64,000 bases of DNA from Eriocheir sinensis (GCF_024679095.1 NW_026111610.1:720550-784549); one strand, 5' to 3'. Shown: positions 27,142 through 43,100, numbered from the stretch's first letter. The notes: generated by a model from the letters alone, not told the origin. Numbers and translations: made by a program.

Positions 27142-30100
27142 AAATGCGCTATTTTATGGGAATTTTCCATCTTTATTTTCATATAAATTTACATTATTTT
27201 ATTAATATTCGTTGTATTTATTTTGATACGATTTTACATTATTCTATTTGTTTTTTGTATATACTTTTTTATACATATTTACATTATTTAATGTGTATCT
27301 TGCATATATTTTATACAAATTTATTATCTATTATCTATTTTCATACAAATACACATTCATTTCATGATATTTTGTTTATTTATTTTGACGAATTTACATT
27401 ATTTGATATATATTTTGTATATATATTTCTATAGAAATCTACTTTATTTTATGTGTATTCGTATATATATTTTGAAACAAATTTACTTTGTTTTATATGT
27501 ATTTTACAATATATCTTTCAATACAAATTTACCTTACTGTATATGCATTTTGTATATTTATTTCAATACAAATTTAAATATTTTATGTGTATTTTGGTAT
27601 ATATATTTTTTAAAAAATGCAATAATTTTTGGGAATTTTGCATCTTTATTTTCATACAAATTTACATGATTTTATTGATATTCTGTGTATTGATTTTGAT
27701 ACGATTTTACATTATTCTATTTGTTTTTTGTATATATTTTTTTATACACATTTACATTATTTAATGTGTATCTTGCATATATATTTTATACAAATTTACG
27801 TTATTTTAAGTGTATTTGTTTATATATTGTCATTCAAATTTACATTATTTGATGTGTATTTTGTATATTTCTTTTCAAACAAATTTAAATTATTTTTGTG
27901 TATTTTTGTATATAGTTTTATACAAATTTAGGTTATTTTATGTACGCATTTACATTATTTAGTGTGTGTTTTGTATATATATTTTTATGCAAATTTACTT
28001 TATTTTATGTGCATTTTTGTACATATATTTTTATAGAAATTTGAGTTATTTGTATATGTTTTCTCATACAAATTTACATTATTTTATTGCTATTTTCTTT
28101 ATTTATTTTGATACGAATTACATGATTATATGTGTATTTTGTACAAATTTTTTATACGTATTTACATTACTTAATGTGTATGTTGTTTATATATTTTTAA
28201 ACAAATCTACGTTATTAATGTATTTGTATAAATATTTTGATACAGATTTACATTATTTTATGTATTTTGTATGTACATTTCAATTCAAATTTAGCTTATT
28301 TTAGCTGTATTTTGTATATATATTTTCATACAAATTTAATAACTTCTGTGTATTTTTGTATATAGTTTTATACAAATTTACGATATTTTATGTGTATTTT
28401 GTATATTTATATTTATACAAATACACTTTCTTTTACTTGTATTTTGTTTATTTATTTTGATAAGATATTTATTTGTATTTTGTATTAATTTTTTATAATT
28501 ATTTACTTTATTTTATGTGTATTTTGTATATATTTTTATAGAAATCAACGTTATTTTATGTGTATTCGTATATATATTTTGAAACAAATTTACATTGTTT
28601 TATATGTATTTTGCATATCTATTTCAATACAAATTTAGTTTACAGTATGTGCATTTTTTATATTTATTTTAATACAAATTTTAATATTTTATGTGTATTT
28701 TGGTATAAATATTTTTATAAAAAATGCGTTATTTTATGGCTATTTTGCATCTTTATTTTCATACAAATGTACATTATTTTATTAATATTCTGTGTATTTA
28801 TTTTGATACGATTTTACATTATTCTATTTGTGTTTTGTATATATTTTTTTATAAATATTTACATTATTTAATTAGTATTTTGTATATATATTTGTTACAA
28901 ATTTACGTTATTTTAAGTGTATATGTTTATATATTTTCATTCAAACTTCCATTATTTTATGTGTATTTTACATATGTATTTCAATACAAATTTACCTAAT
29001 TTTATGTGTATTTTGTATATTTATTTTCATACAAATTTAAATAATTTTTGTGTATTTTTGTATATAGTTTTATACAAACTTAGGTTATTTTATGAGTATT
29101 TTGTATATCTATTTTCATACAAATACACATTCTTTTATTGATATTTTGTTTATTTATTTTGACGAGAATTTAAATTATTTAATGTGTATTTTGTATATAT
29201 ATTTTTATACGTATTTACATCATTTCATGTGTATTTTGTATATATATTTCTATAGAAATCTACGTTATATTATGTGTATTCGTAAATAGATTTTTAAACA
29301 AATTTACACTTTCATGTGTATTTTGCATATTTTTTCAATACAAATTTACCTTATTATATATGCATTTTGTATATTAATTTTAATACAAACTTAATTATTC
29401 TATGTGTATTTTTGTATATGTATTTTTATAAAAATATGCTTTATTTTAAGGTTATTTTGCATCTTTATTTTCATACAAATTTACGTTATTTTATTGATAT
29501 TCTGCTCATTCATTTTGATACGATTTGACATTATATATGTGTATTTTGTATATATTTTTCATACAAATTTACGTTATTTTATGTGTATTTGTTTATATAT
29601 TTTGACACAAATTTACAATATTTTATTGGTATTTTGTATATATATTTCAAAAGAAATTTACCTAGTTTTATGTGTATTTTGAATATCTATTTTCATACAA
29701 ACTCAAATTATTTTTATGTATATTTGTATATATTTCAATACAAATTTTAGTTATGTTATGTGTATTTTGTAAATCTATTTTCATTCAAATATATATTATT
29801 TTATTGGTATTTTGTTGATGTTTATTGATACGAATTTACATTATTTTATATGTACTTTTTATATATATTTTTATACGCATTTACATTATATAATATTTAT
29901 TTTGAATATATAATTTTATACAAATTCATGGTATTTTATGTGTATTTGTATATATATTTTCATATAAATTTACATTATTTTATGTGTATTTTGTAGATAT
30001 ATTTCATTAGAAATTTACCTTATTTTATGTTTATTTTGTATGTGTATTTTGTACATTTATATTTATACAAATACACATTCTTTTATTGATATTTTGTTTA

Positions 30101-31022
30101 TTTATTTTGTTTCGAATTTATATTATTTTATGTGTATTTTGTTTACATTTTTTTATACGTATTTACCTAATTTTATGTGTATTTTGTATAGATATTTTTA
30201 TAGAAATCTACGTTATTTTATGTGTATTCGTATATATATTTTGAAACAAATTTACCTTGTTTTATATGTATTTTTGCATATCTCTTTCAATAGAAGTTTA
30301 CCTTATTGTATGTGTATTTTGTATATTTATTTCAATACAAATTTAAATAATTTATGTGTTTTTTGGTATATATATTTCTATAAGAAATGCGCTATTTGAT
30401 GGGAATTTTGCATCTTTATTTTCATACAAATTTACATTATTTTATTAATATTCTGTGTATTTATTTTGATACGATTTTACATTATTCTATTTGGTTTTTG
30501 TATATATATTTTTTATACATATTTACATTATTTAATGTGTATCTTGCATATATATTTCATACAAATTTATTATCTATTATTTATTTTCATACAAATACAC
30601 ATTCTTTTCATGATATTTTGTTTATTTATTTTGACACGAATTTACATTACTTAATATGTATTTTATATATATATTTTTATACGTATTTACATAATTTCAT
30701 GTGTATTTTGTATATATATTTCTATAGAAATCTACGTTATTTGATGTGTATTCGTATATATATTTTGAAACAAATTTACACTGTTTTATTTGTATTTTGC
30801 GTTTTTTTTCAATACAAATTTACCTTATTGTATGTGTGCATTTTGTGTATTAATTTTAATACAAATTTAATTATTCTATGTGTATTTTTGTATATGTATT
30901 TAAAAAAAAATATGCTTTATCTGATGGGTATTTTGCATCTTTATTTTCATACAAATTTAAATTATTTTATTGATATTCTGTGTACTTATTTTGATACGAT
31001 TTTACATTATTCTATGTATAAC

Positions 31023-32397
31023 AAAAATAAATACAGAATACACAAAAATAGATATGCAAAATACATATAAACAATGTCAATTTGTTTCAAAATATATACG
31101 AATACACATGAAATAAGGTAGATTTCTATAAAATACATATACAAAATACACATAAAATTAAGTAAATACGTATAAAAATGTATACAAAATACATAAAATA
31201 ATGTAAATTAGTATCAAAATAAATAAACAAAATACCAATAAAAAAATGTGTATTTGTATAAATATATATATACAAAATACACATTAAATAATATAAATTT
31301 GTTTAAAACTATACAAAATACATGAAATGATGTAAATACGTATAAAATATATATACAAAATACACATTAAATAATGTAAATTCGCGTCAAAATAAATAAA
31401 CAAAATATCAATAAAGAATGCGTATTTGTATGAAAATAGATATACAAAATACTCATAAAATAACCTAAATTTGTATCAAACTATATACAAAATACATAAA
31501 ATATTTTAAATTTGTATGAAAATAGATATACAAAATACACATAAAATTAGGTAAATTTGTATTGAAATACATACAAAATACACATAAAATAATGTAAATT
31601 TGAATGAAAATACATAATATACTAAAAATAACGTAAATATAAAAAATACCAAAACACAAATAGAATAATGTAAAATCGTATCAAAATAAATACACAGAAT
31701 ATTAATAAAATAATGTAAATTTGTATGAAAATAAAGAACAAAATACCCATAAAATAGCATTTTTATTTATAAAATATATATAAAAATACACATCAAAAAT
31801 TAAATTTGTATTAAAATATATACAAAAAACACATACAATAAGGTAAATTTATTGAAATAGATATGCAAAATACATATAAAACAATGTAAATTTGTTTCAA
31901 AATATATACGAATACACATAAATAACGTAGATTTCTATAAAATATATTTACAAAATACACATAAAATGAAGTAAATACGTATAAAAAATGTATACAAAAT
32001 ACATATAAAATAATGTAAATTGTATCAAAATAAATAAACAAAATACCAATAAAAGAATGTGTTTTATATAAATATAAATATACAAAATACACATAAAATA
32101 TAAAATATATATATATAAAATACACAAAAGTAGTTAAATTGTATGAAAATATATAAAAAACATACACAAAATAAGCTAAATTTGAATTGAAATATATATA
32201 CAAAATACATGAAATGAAGTAAATTTGTATCAAAATATTTATACAAATACACATATAATAACGTAATTTGTATGAAAATATATAAACAAAATACTTATTA
32301 AATAATGTAAATACGTATAAAATACATATATAATATCATGTAATTCGTATCGAAATAAATATACAAAATACCAATAAAATAATATAAATTTGTGAGT
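31023..32397 (-). repeat. 45-bp repeat array, block 12 (minus), deletion-rich
   Basis: Same order of monomers as 9,669-11,109 but about 60 bp shorter, mostly by loss of one or two bases from A/T runs and of one AC from ACAC. Open frames are broken accordingly. May be poor consensus sequence. Confidence 0.88.
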
Positions 32398-35079
32398 AAA
32401 CGTGTATGTTGCATATTTTTCAATACAAATTTACGTTATTATATACGCATTTTGTATATTAATTTTAATACAAATATAATTATTCGATGTGTATTTTGTA
32501 TCTGTATTTTATAAACATATGCTTTATTTTTGGGTATTTTGCATCTTTATTTTCATACAAATTTACCTTATTTTATTGATATTCTGCTCATTCATTTTTA
32601 TACGAATTGACATTATTCTATGTGTATTTTGTATATATTTTTCATACAAATTTACGTTATCTTATGTGTATTTGTTTATATATTTTGACACAAATTTACA
32701 ATATTTTATGGGTATTTTGTATATACATTTCAAAAGAAATTTACCTAATTTTATGTATTTTGTATATCTATTTTCATACAAACTCAAATTATTTGTATGT
32801 ATTTTGTATATATTTTAATACAAATTTTAGTTATGTTATGTGTATTTTGTAAATTTATTTTCATTCAAATATATATTATTTTATTGCTGTTTTGTTGATT
32901 TATATTGATCCGAATTTACATTATTTTTTATGTACTTTGTATACATATTTTTATACGCTTTTATATTATTTAATATTTATTTTGAATATATATTTTTATA
33001 CAAATTTTTATTTTATTATTTTATTATTTTATGTGTATTTGTATATATATTTTCATATAAATTTGCATTATTTTATGTGTATTTTGTACATGTATTTTAT
33101 TACAAATCTACCTTATTTTATGATTATTTTGTATGTGTATTTTGTATATTTATATTTATCCAAATACACTTTCTTTTATTTGTATTTTGTTTAATTATTT
33201 TAATTCGAATTTACATTATTTTATATGTATTTTGTATAAAAAATTTTATACGTATTTACTTAATTTTATGTGTATTTTTTATATATATTTTTATAGAAAT
33301 CTACGTTTTTTTATTTATATTCGTATATATATTTTGAAACAAGTTTACATTGTTTTGGATTTATTTTTGCATATCTCTTTCAATACAAATTTACCTTATT
33401 GTATGTGCATTTTGTATATTTATTTCAATACAAATTTAAATATTTTATCTGTATTTTGGTATATATATTTTTATAAGAAATGCGCTATTTTATGGGAATT
33501 TTCCATCTTGATTTTCATACAAATTTACATTATTCTATTAATATTCGGTGTATTTATATTGATACGATGTTACATTATTCTATTTGTTTTTTGTATATAC
33601 TTTTTTATACATATTTACATTATTTAATGTGTATCTTGCATATATATTTTATACAAATTTATTATCTATTATCTATTTTCATACAAATACACATTCTTTT
33701 CATGATATTTTGTTTATTTATTTTGACACGAATTTACATTATTTGATATGTATTTTGTATATATATTTTTATACGTATTTACATAATTTCATATGTATTT
33801 TGTATATATATTTCTATAGAAATCTACTTTATTTTATGTGTATTCGTATATATATTTTGAAACAAATTTACATTGTTTTATATGTATTTTTGAATATCTC
33901 TTTCAATACAAATTTACCTTACTGAGTATGCATTTTGTATTTTTATTGCAATACAAATTGAAATATTTTATGTGTATTTTGGTAAATATATTTATATAAA
34001 AAATGTGATAATTTTTGGGACTTTTGCATCTCTATTTTCATACAAATTTACATTATTTTATTGATATTCTGTGTATTTATTTTGATACGATTTTACATTA
34101 TTCTATTTGTTTTTTGTATATATTTTTTTATACACATTTACATTATTTAATGTGTATCTTGCATATATATTTTATACACATTTACGTTATTTTAAGTGTA
34201 TTTGTTTATATATTTTCATTCAAATTTACATTATTTGATGTGTATTTTGTATATGCATTTCAATACAAATTTACCTAATTTTATGTGTATTTTGTATATT
34301 TCTTTTCAAACAAATTTAAATTATTGTTGTGTATTTTTGTATATAGTTTTATACAAATTTAGGTTATTTTATGTACGCATTTACATTATTTAGTGTGTGT
34401 TTTGTATATATATTTTTATGCAAATTTACTTTATTTTATGTGCATTTTTGTACATATATTTTTATAGAAATTTGCGTTATTTGTAAATGTTTTCTCATAC
34501 AAATTTACATTATTTTATTGGTATTTTGTTTATTTATTTTGATAGGAATTATATAATTATATGTGTATTTTGTACATATTTTGTATACGTATTTACATTA
34601 CTTAATGTGTATTTTGTTTATATATTTTTAAACAAATCTACGTTATTATATGTATTTGTATAAATATTTTGATAAAGATTTAAATTATTTTATGTATTTT
34701 GTATGTACATTTTAATTCAAATTTAGCTTATTTTAGCTGTATTTTGTATATATATTTTCATACAAATTTAATTACTTCTGTGTATTTTTGTATATAGTTT
34801 TTAACAAATTTACGATATTTTTTGTGTATTTTGTATATTTATATTTATACAAATACACATTCTTTTACTGGTATTTTGTTTATTTATTTTGATACGATTT
34901 TTATGTGTATTTTGTTTTCATTTTTTTATACGTATTTACTTCATTTTATGTGTATTTTGTATATATTTTTATAGAAATCTACGTTATTTTATGTGTATTC
35001 GTATATATATTTTGAAACAAATGTACATTATTTTATATGTATTTTTGAATATCTCTTTCAATACAAATTTACCTTACCA
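32398..35079 (+). repeat. 45-bp repeat array, block 13 (plus), left arm of the large inverted repeat
   Basis: Reverse complement of 61,030-63,710, apart from small deletions up to about 32,830. Also a direct relative of 51,673-53,514 with a segment missing there. No gene. Confidence 0.92.
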
Positions 35080-35656
35080 TATATACCAAAATACACATAA
35101 AATATTTAAATTTGTATTAAAATAAATATATAAAAAACACATACAATAAGGTAAATTTGTATTGAAATAGATATGCAAAATACATATAAAACAATGTAAA
35201 TTTGTTTCAAAATATATATACGAATACACATAAAATAACGTAGATTTCTATAAAAAATATATATACAAAATACACATCAAATGTGTATAAAAAAATGTAT
35301 ACAAAATACACATAAAATAATGTAAATTCGCATCAAAATAAATATACAAAATTCCAATAAAAGAATGTGTATTTCTATAAATATAAATATACAAAATACA
35401 CATAAAATAACGTAAATTTATATTAAACTATATACAAAAATACACAGAAGTATTTTTATTTGTATTAAAATAGATATACAAAATAAGGTAAATTCATTTC
35501 AAATTCAATAAACAAAATTCAGATAAAAGAACGTATATTTGTAGAAAAAAAATATACAAAATACACATAAAATAACGATAATTTGTATGAAAATATATAA
35601 AAAAATAAACAAAAATAATTTCAATTTGTATGAAAATAAATATACAAAATACACAT
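35080..35656 (-). repeat. 45-bp repeat array, block 14 (minus)
   Basis: Short inverted block inside the large inverted repeat; its mirror is 60,459-61,029. Both ends are strand switches that are also mirrored, at 61,029 and 60,458. Confidence 0.9.
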
Positions 35657-37565
35657 GTATTTTGTATATCTATTTTCACACAAATTTAATTACTTTTGTG
35701 TATTTTTGCATATAGTTTTATATAAATTTACGTTATTTTATTTGTATTTTGTATATTTATATTTATACAATACACATTCTTTTATTAGTATTTTGTTTAT
35801 TTATTTTGATACGAGTTTACATTATTTTATATGTATTTTGTATACCTTTTTTTATACGTATTTACTTCATTTTATGTGTATTTTGTATATTTATTTTCAT
35901 AGAAATCTACGTTATTTTATGTGTATTTGTATATATATTTTGAAAAAAAATTACATGGTTTTATATGTATTTTGCATCTATTTCAATACAAATTTACCTT
36001 ATTGTATGCGCATTTTGTATATTTATTTTAATACAAATTCAAATATTTTATGTGTGTCTTGGTATATATATTTTTATAAAAAAAATGCGTTATTTTATGG
36101 GTATTTTCCATCTTAATTTTCATACAAATTTACATTATTTTATTAATATTCTGTGTATCTATTTTGATACGATTTTATATTATTCTATTTGAGTTTTGTA
36201 TATATTTTTTTATACATATTTACATTATTTAATGTGTATTTTGTATATATATTTCATACAAATTTACGTTATTATATGTGTATTTGTTTATATATTTTCT
36301 TTCAAATTTACATTATTTTATGTGTATTTTGTATAAGTATTTCAATACAAATTAACCAAATTTTATTTGTATTTTGAATATTTCTTTTCATACAAATTTA
36401 AATTATTTTTGTGTAATTTTGTATATAGTTTTATACAAATTTAGGTTATTTTATGTACGCATTTACATTATTTAATGTGTGTTTTGTATATATATTTTTA
36501 TCCATAGTTACTTTATTTTACGTTCATTTTTGGACATATATTTTTATAGAAATTAGCTTTATTTTATATGTATTTGTATATGTTTTCTCATACAAATTTA
36601 CATTATTTTATTGATATTTTGTTTATTTAGTTTGATACGAATTACATGATTATATGTGTATTTTGTACATATTTTTTATACGTATTTACATTACTTAATG
36701 TGTATTTTGTTTATATTTTTTTAAACAAATTTACGTTATTATATGTATTTTTATAAATATTTTGATACAAATTTACATTATTTTATGTATTTTGTATATA
36801 CATTTCAATTCAACTTTAGCTTATTTTATCTGTATTTTGTATATCTATTTTCATACGAATTTAATTACTTCTGTGTATTTTTGTATATAGTTTTATACAA
36901 ATTTGCGTTATTTTATGTGTATTTTGTATATTTATATTTATACAAATACACATTCTTTTATTGGTATTTTGTTTATTTATTTTGATACGAATTTACATTA
37001 TTTTATGTGTATTTTGTATACATTTTCCTATACGTATTTACTTCATTTTATGTGTATTTTGTATATATATTTTTATACAAATCTATGTTATTTTATGTGT
37101 ATTCGTATATATATTTTGAAACAAATTTACATTGTTTTATATGTATTTTGCATATCTATTTCAATACAGATTTACCTTATTGTATGTGTATTTTGTATAT
37201 TTATTTTAATACAAATTAATTTTTTCATGTGTATTTTGTTATATATATTTTTATAAAAAATGCGTTTTTTAATGGGTATTTTGCATCTTTATTTTCATAC
37301 AAATTTACATTGTTTTATTAATATTCTGTGTATTTATTTTGATACGATTTTACATTATTATATTTGTGTTTTGTATATATTTTTTTATACATATTTACAT
37401 TATTTAATGTGTATTTTGTATATTCTAAAACAAATTTACGTTATTTTATGCGCATCTGTTAAAATATTTTGATACAAATTTACATTATTTTATATATTTT
37501 GTATATATATTTCAATACAAATTTAGTTTATTTTATGTATATTTGTATATCTATTTTCATTCGAA
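35657..37565 (+). repeat. 45-bp repeat array, block 15 (plus)
   Basis: To about 36,870 it mirrors 59,240-60,458. From about 36,430 to 37,565 it mirrors 14,238-15,340. The switch at its right end is the inverted form of the junctions at 14,238 and 53,514. Confidence 0.9.
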
Positions 37566-37949
37566 TCAAAATAAATAAACAAAATAGCAATAAAATAATG
37601 TAAATTTGTATGAGAAAACATATACAAATACACATAAAATAACGGAAATTTCTAAAACAATATATGTACAAAAATGCACATAAAATAAAGTAAATTTGCA
37701 TAAAAATATATATACAAAACACACATTAAATAATGTAAATGTGTACATAAAATAACCTAAATTTGTATAAAACTATATACAAAAATACACAAACATATTT
37801 AAAATTTGTATGAAAAGAAATCTACAAAATACACATAAAATTATGCAAATTTGTATTGAAATACATATACAAAATACACATAAAATAATGTAAATTAGAA
37901 TGAAAATATATAAACAAATACACCTAAAATAACGTAAATTTGTATAAAA
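37566..37949 (-). repeat. 45-bp repeat array, block 16 (minus)
   Basis: About eight or nine monomers in reverse orientation, mirroring 13,850-14,237. Ends at TAAAATTTTACATTATTC, where minus and plus monomers join in a TAAAATTTTA palindrome. Confidence 0.88.
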
Positions 37950-38517
37950 TTTTACATTATTCTATGTGTATTTTGTATATCTATTTTTATACGTATTTAC
38001 TTAATTTTATGTGTATTTTGTATATATATTTTTATAGAAATCTACGTTATTTTATGTGTATTCGTATATATATTTTGAAACAAATTTACATTGTTTTATA
38101 TGTATTTTTGCATATCTCTTTCAATACAAGTTTACCTTATTGTATGTGCATTTTGTATATTTATTTCAATACAAATTTAAATATTTTATGTGTATTTTGG
38201 TATATATATTTTTATAAGAAATGCGCTATTTGATGGGAGTTTTGCATCTTTATTTTCATACAAATTTACATTATTTTATTAATATTCGGTGTATTTATTT
38301 TGATACGATTTTACATTATTCTATTTCTTTTTTGTATATATTTTTTTTATACACATTTACATTATTTAATGTGTATCTTGCATATATATTTTATACAAAT
38401 TTACGTTATTTAAGTGTATTTGTTTATATATTTTCATTCAAATTTACATTATTTAATGTGTGTTTTGTATATATATTTTTGTGCAAATTTACTTTATTTT
38501 ATGTGCATTTTTGTAAG
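37950..38517 (+). repeat. 45-bp repeat array, block 17 (plus)
   Basis: About 13 plus monomers including the GATGGGAGTTTTGCATC variant. Ends at TTTTGTAAGTTTCTATTG, a strand switch that keeps only half a monomer. Confidence 0.88.
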
Positions 38518-39103
38518 TTTCTATTGAAATAGATATGCAAAATACATATAAAACAATGTAAATTTGTTTCAAAATATATATACGAATACACATAAAATAA
38601 CGTAGATTTCTATAAAAATATATACAAAATACACATAAAATGAAATAAACACGTATAAAAAAATGAATACAAAATGCACATAAATAATGTAAAATCGTAT
38701 CAAAATAAATAAACAAAATACCAATAAAAGAATGTGTATTTGTATAAATATATATATACAAAATACAAATAAAATAACGTAAATTTGTATAAAACTATAT
38801 ACAAAAATACACAGAAGTAATTAAATTCGTATGAAAATAGATATACAAAATACAGATAAAATAAGCTAAATTTGAATTGAAATATATATACAAAATGCAT
38901 GAAATAAAGTAAATTTGTATCAAAATATTTATACAAATACACATATAATAAGGTAAATTTGTATGAAAATATATTAACAAAATACACATTAAATAATGTA
39001 AATACGTGTAAAAAAATATGTTCAAAATATAAATATAATCATGTAATTCGTATCAAAATAAATAAACAAAATACCAATAAAATAATATAAATTTGTATGA
39101 GTA
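38518..39103 (-). repeat. 45-bp repeat array, block 18 (minus)
   Basis: Thirteen or so minus monomers, close to 10,540-11,109. Ends at GTAAACGTGTATGTT (39,101-39,115). Confidence 0.88.
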
Positions 39104-39704
39104 AACGTGTATGTTGTATATTTTTTCAATACAAATTTATCTAATTATATACGCATTTTGTATATTAATTTTAATACAAATTTAATTATTCGATGTGTTT
39201 TTTTGTATCAGTATTTTTATAAACATGTGCTTTATTTTATGGGTATTTTGCATCTTTATTTTCATACAAATTTACATTATTTTATTGATATTCTGCTCAT
39301 TCATTTTGATACGAATTGACATTCTTCTATGAGTATTTTGTATATATTTTTCATACAAATTTACGTTATTTTATGTGTATTTGTTTATATATTTTGACAC
39401 AAATTTACAATATTTTATGGTTATTTTGTATATACATTTCAAAAGAAATTTACCTACTTTTATGTGTATTTTGTATACTATTTTCATACAAACTCAAATT
39501 ATTTCTATGTATTTTTGTATATATTTTAATACAAATTTTAGTTAAGTTATTTGTATTTTGTAAATTTATTTTCATTCAAATATATATTATTTTATTGGTG
39601 TTTTGTTGATTTATATTGATACGAATCTACATTATTTTATATGTACTTTGTATATATATTTTATATGCATTTACATTATTTAATATCTATTTTGAATATA
39701 TATA
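39104..39704 (+). repeat. 45-bp repeat array, block 19 (plus)
   Basis: Third direct copy of the sequence following the GTAAACGTGTATGTT breakpoint (compare 11,110 and 32,398). Ends at GAATATATATAGAGATATGC. Confidence 0.88.
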
Positions 39705-40148
39705 GAGATATGCAAAAATACATATAAAACAATGTAAATTTGTTTCAAAATATATTTACGAATACACATAAAATAACGTAGATTTCTATAAAAATATATA
39801 TACAAAATACACATAAAATTAAGTAAATACGTATAAAAAAATGTAAACAAAATACACCTAAAATAATGTAAATTCGAATCAAAATAAATAAACAAAATAC
39901 CAATAAAAGAATGTGTATTTGTATAAATATAAATGTACAAAATACACATAAAAAATAAACATAAAATAAGGTAAATTTGTAATGAAATATATGTACAAAA
40001 TACACATAAAATAATGTAAATTTATATGAAAATATATATACAAATACACATAAAATACCATGAATTTGTATAAAATTATATATTCAAAATAAATATTAAA
40101 TAATGTAAATGCGTATAAAAATATATATACAAAGTACATATAAAATAA
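39705..40148 (-). repeat. 45-bp repeat array, block 20 (minus)
   Basis: About ten minus monomers mirroring 8,510-8,930. The right switch, TAAAATAATACAAATTTAAT, fuses half-monomers of opposite orientation. Confidence 0.88.
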
Positions 40149-43100
40149 TACAAATTTAATTATTCTATGTGTATTTTTGTATATGTATTTTCATAAAAAA
40201 ATGCTTTATTTTATGGGTATTTTGCATCTTTATTTTCATACAAATTTACATTATTTTATTGATATTCTGTGTATTTATTTTGATACGATTTTACATTATT
40301 CTATGTATATTTTGTATATATATTTCATACAAATGAACGTTATTATATGTGAATTTGTTTTCATTTCATACAAATTTACATTATTTTATGTGTATTTTGT
40401 ACATGCATTTAAATGCAAATTTAACTAATTATATGTGTATTATGTATATCTATTTTCATACAAATCGAAATTATTTATTTTTATTTTATTATATATTTTT
40501 ATTCAAATTTTCGTAATTTTATGTGTATTTTGTATATTTATTTTCCTACATATATACGTTCTTTTATCGGAATTTTGTTTATGTATTTTGATACGAATTT
40601 TCATTATTTTAGGTGTATTTGATATATATATTTTTATACTTATTTACATAATTTTATATGTATTTTGAATATATATTTTTATAGAAATTTACTCTATTTT
40701 ATGTGTATTCGTATATATATTTTGATACAAATTTACATTATTTATGTGTATTTCGCATATCTATTTCAATACAAATTTTCTTTATTGTATGTGCCTTTTG
40801 TATATTTATTTTGATACAAATTTAATTATTTTATGTGTATTTTTGTATATATATTTTTAAACAAATATGCGTTATTATATGGGTATTTTGCATCTTTATT
40901 TTCATACAAATTTACATTATTTTATTGATAGTCTCTTTATTTATTTTGATACGATTTTACGTTATTTAGTGTATTTTGTATATATATTTTTAGACATATT
41001 TACATTATTTAAAGTATATTTTGTACATATATTTTATGGAAATTTACGTTATCTTATGTGTATTTGTTTATATATTTTCATACAAATTTATTTATTTTAA
41101 GTGTATTTTGTATATGTATTTCAATAAAAATTTGCCGAATTTCATGTGTATTTTGCATATCTATTTTCAAACAAATTTAAATTATTTTTGTGTATTTTGT
41201 ATATATTTTTATACAAATTTTTGTTATTTTATTTGTATTTTGTATATATATTTTCCTACAAATATACATTATTTTATGTGTATTTTGTATATATATTTTT
41301 CTATGTATTTACATTATTTTATGTGTATTTTGTATATATATTTTCATAAAAATTTACGTAATTTTATTGTGTGTATTCGTATATATTTTGATAAAAATTT
41401 CATTATTTGTTGTGTTTTTTGCATATCTATTTCAATAAAAATCTACCTTATTGTATGTTTATTTTGTATATTTATTTTAATACAAATTTAATTGTTCTAT
41501 GTGTATTTTTGTATATATATTTTTTTATTATAAGTTATTTTATGGGTATTTTGCATCTTTGATTTTATAAATTTTTACATTACGTACATATCTTTTATAC
41601 GTATTTACATTATTTAATGTGTATTTTGTTTATATAGTTTTATACAATTTTACGTTATTTTATATGTTTTTTGTATATTTATATTTATACAAGTAAACAT
41701 TCTTTTATTGGCACTTAGTTTATTTATTTTGATACGAATTTACATTATTTTATGTGTATTTTGTATACAGTTTCTTATACGTATTTACTTCATTTTATGT
41801 GTATTTTGTATATATATTTTTATAGAAATTACGTTATTTTATGTGTATTCGTATATATATTTTGAAACAAATTTACATTGTTTTATGTGTATTTTGCATA
41901 TCTATTTCAATACAAATTTACCTTATTGTATGTGCATTTTCTATATTTATAGTAATACAAGTTTAAATATTTTATGTGTATTTTGGTATATATATTTTCA
42001 TAAAAAATGCATTGTTTTATGGGTATTTTGCATCTTTATTTTCATACAAATTTACATTATTTTATTAATATTCTGTGTATTTATTTTGATACTATTTTAC
42101 ATTATTCTATTTGTGTTTTGTATATATTTTTTTATACATATTTACATTATTTAATGTGTATTTTCTATATATATTTCATACAAATTTACGTTATTTTAAG
42201 TGTATTTGTTTAAATATTTTCATTCAAATTTACATTATTTTATGTGTATTTTGTATATGTATTTCAATAGAAATTTACCTAATTTTATGTGTATTTTGTA
42301 TATATATTTTTATACAAATTTAAATTATTTTTTGTGTATTTTTGTATAGAGTTTTATACAAATTTACAATATTTTATGTGTATTTTGAATATCTATTTTC
42401 ATACAAATACACATTCTTTTATTGATATTTTGTTTATTTATTTTGATGCGAATTTACATTATTTAATATGTATTGTGTATATATATTTTTATACGTATTT
42501 ACGTCATTTCATGTGTATTTTGTATATATATTTCTATAGAAATATACGTTATTTTATGTGTATTCGTATATATATTTTTAAACAAATATACATTGTTTTA
42601 TGTGCATTTTGTATATTTTTTCAATACAAATTTACCTTATTGTACGTGCATTTTGTATATTAATTTTAATACAAATTTAATTATTCTATGTGTATTTTTG
42701 TATATGTATTTTTTAAAAAATATGCTTTATTTTATGCGTATTTTGCATCTTTATTTTCATACAAAATTACATTATTTTTTTGATAATCTGTGTATTTATT
42801 TTGATACGATTTTACATTATTCTATGTATATTTTGTATGTCTATTTTATACAAATGTACGTTATTTTATGTGTATTTTGTACATGTATTTAAATACAAAT
42901 TTAACTAATTATATGTGTATTTTGTATATCTATTTTCATACAAATTGAAATTTATTTTTTTGTTTTTTAGTATATATTTTTATTCAAATTTTCGTAATTT
43001 TATATGTGTTTTGTATATTTAATTTCCTACAAATATACGTTCTTTTAACTGAATTTTGTTTATTTATTTTGATACGAATTTTTGCATTTTGTATATTTAT

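Larger units (their letters stand above)
23783..31022 (+). repeat. 45-bp repeat array, block 11 (plus), longest one-strand block
   Basis: 7.2 kb without a strand change. From 25,547 it is the direct duplicate of window positions 1-2490 plus 7226-9668, lacking the LTR element; the empty site is at 28,568-28,572. GTGTATTCG anchors at 28,560 and 29,274 are 714 bp apart and enclose 16 monomers. A 535-bp segment is tandemly duplicated at 26,072-27,141, unlike the first copy. No gene. Confidence 0.93.
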
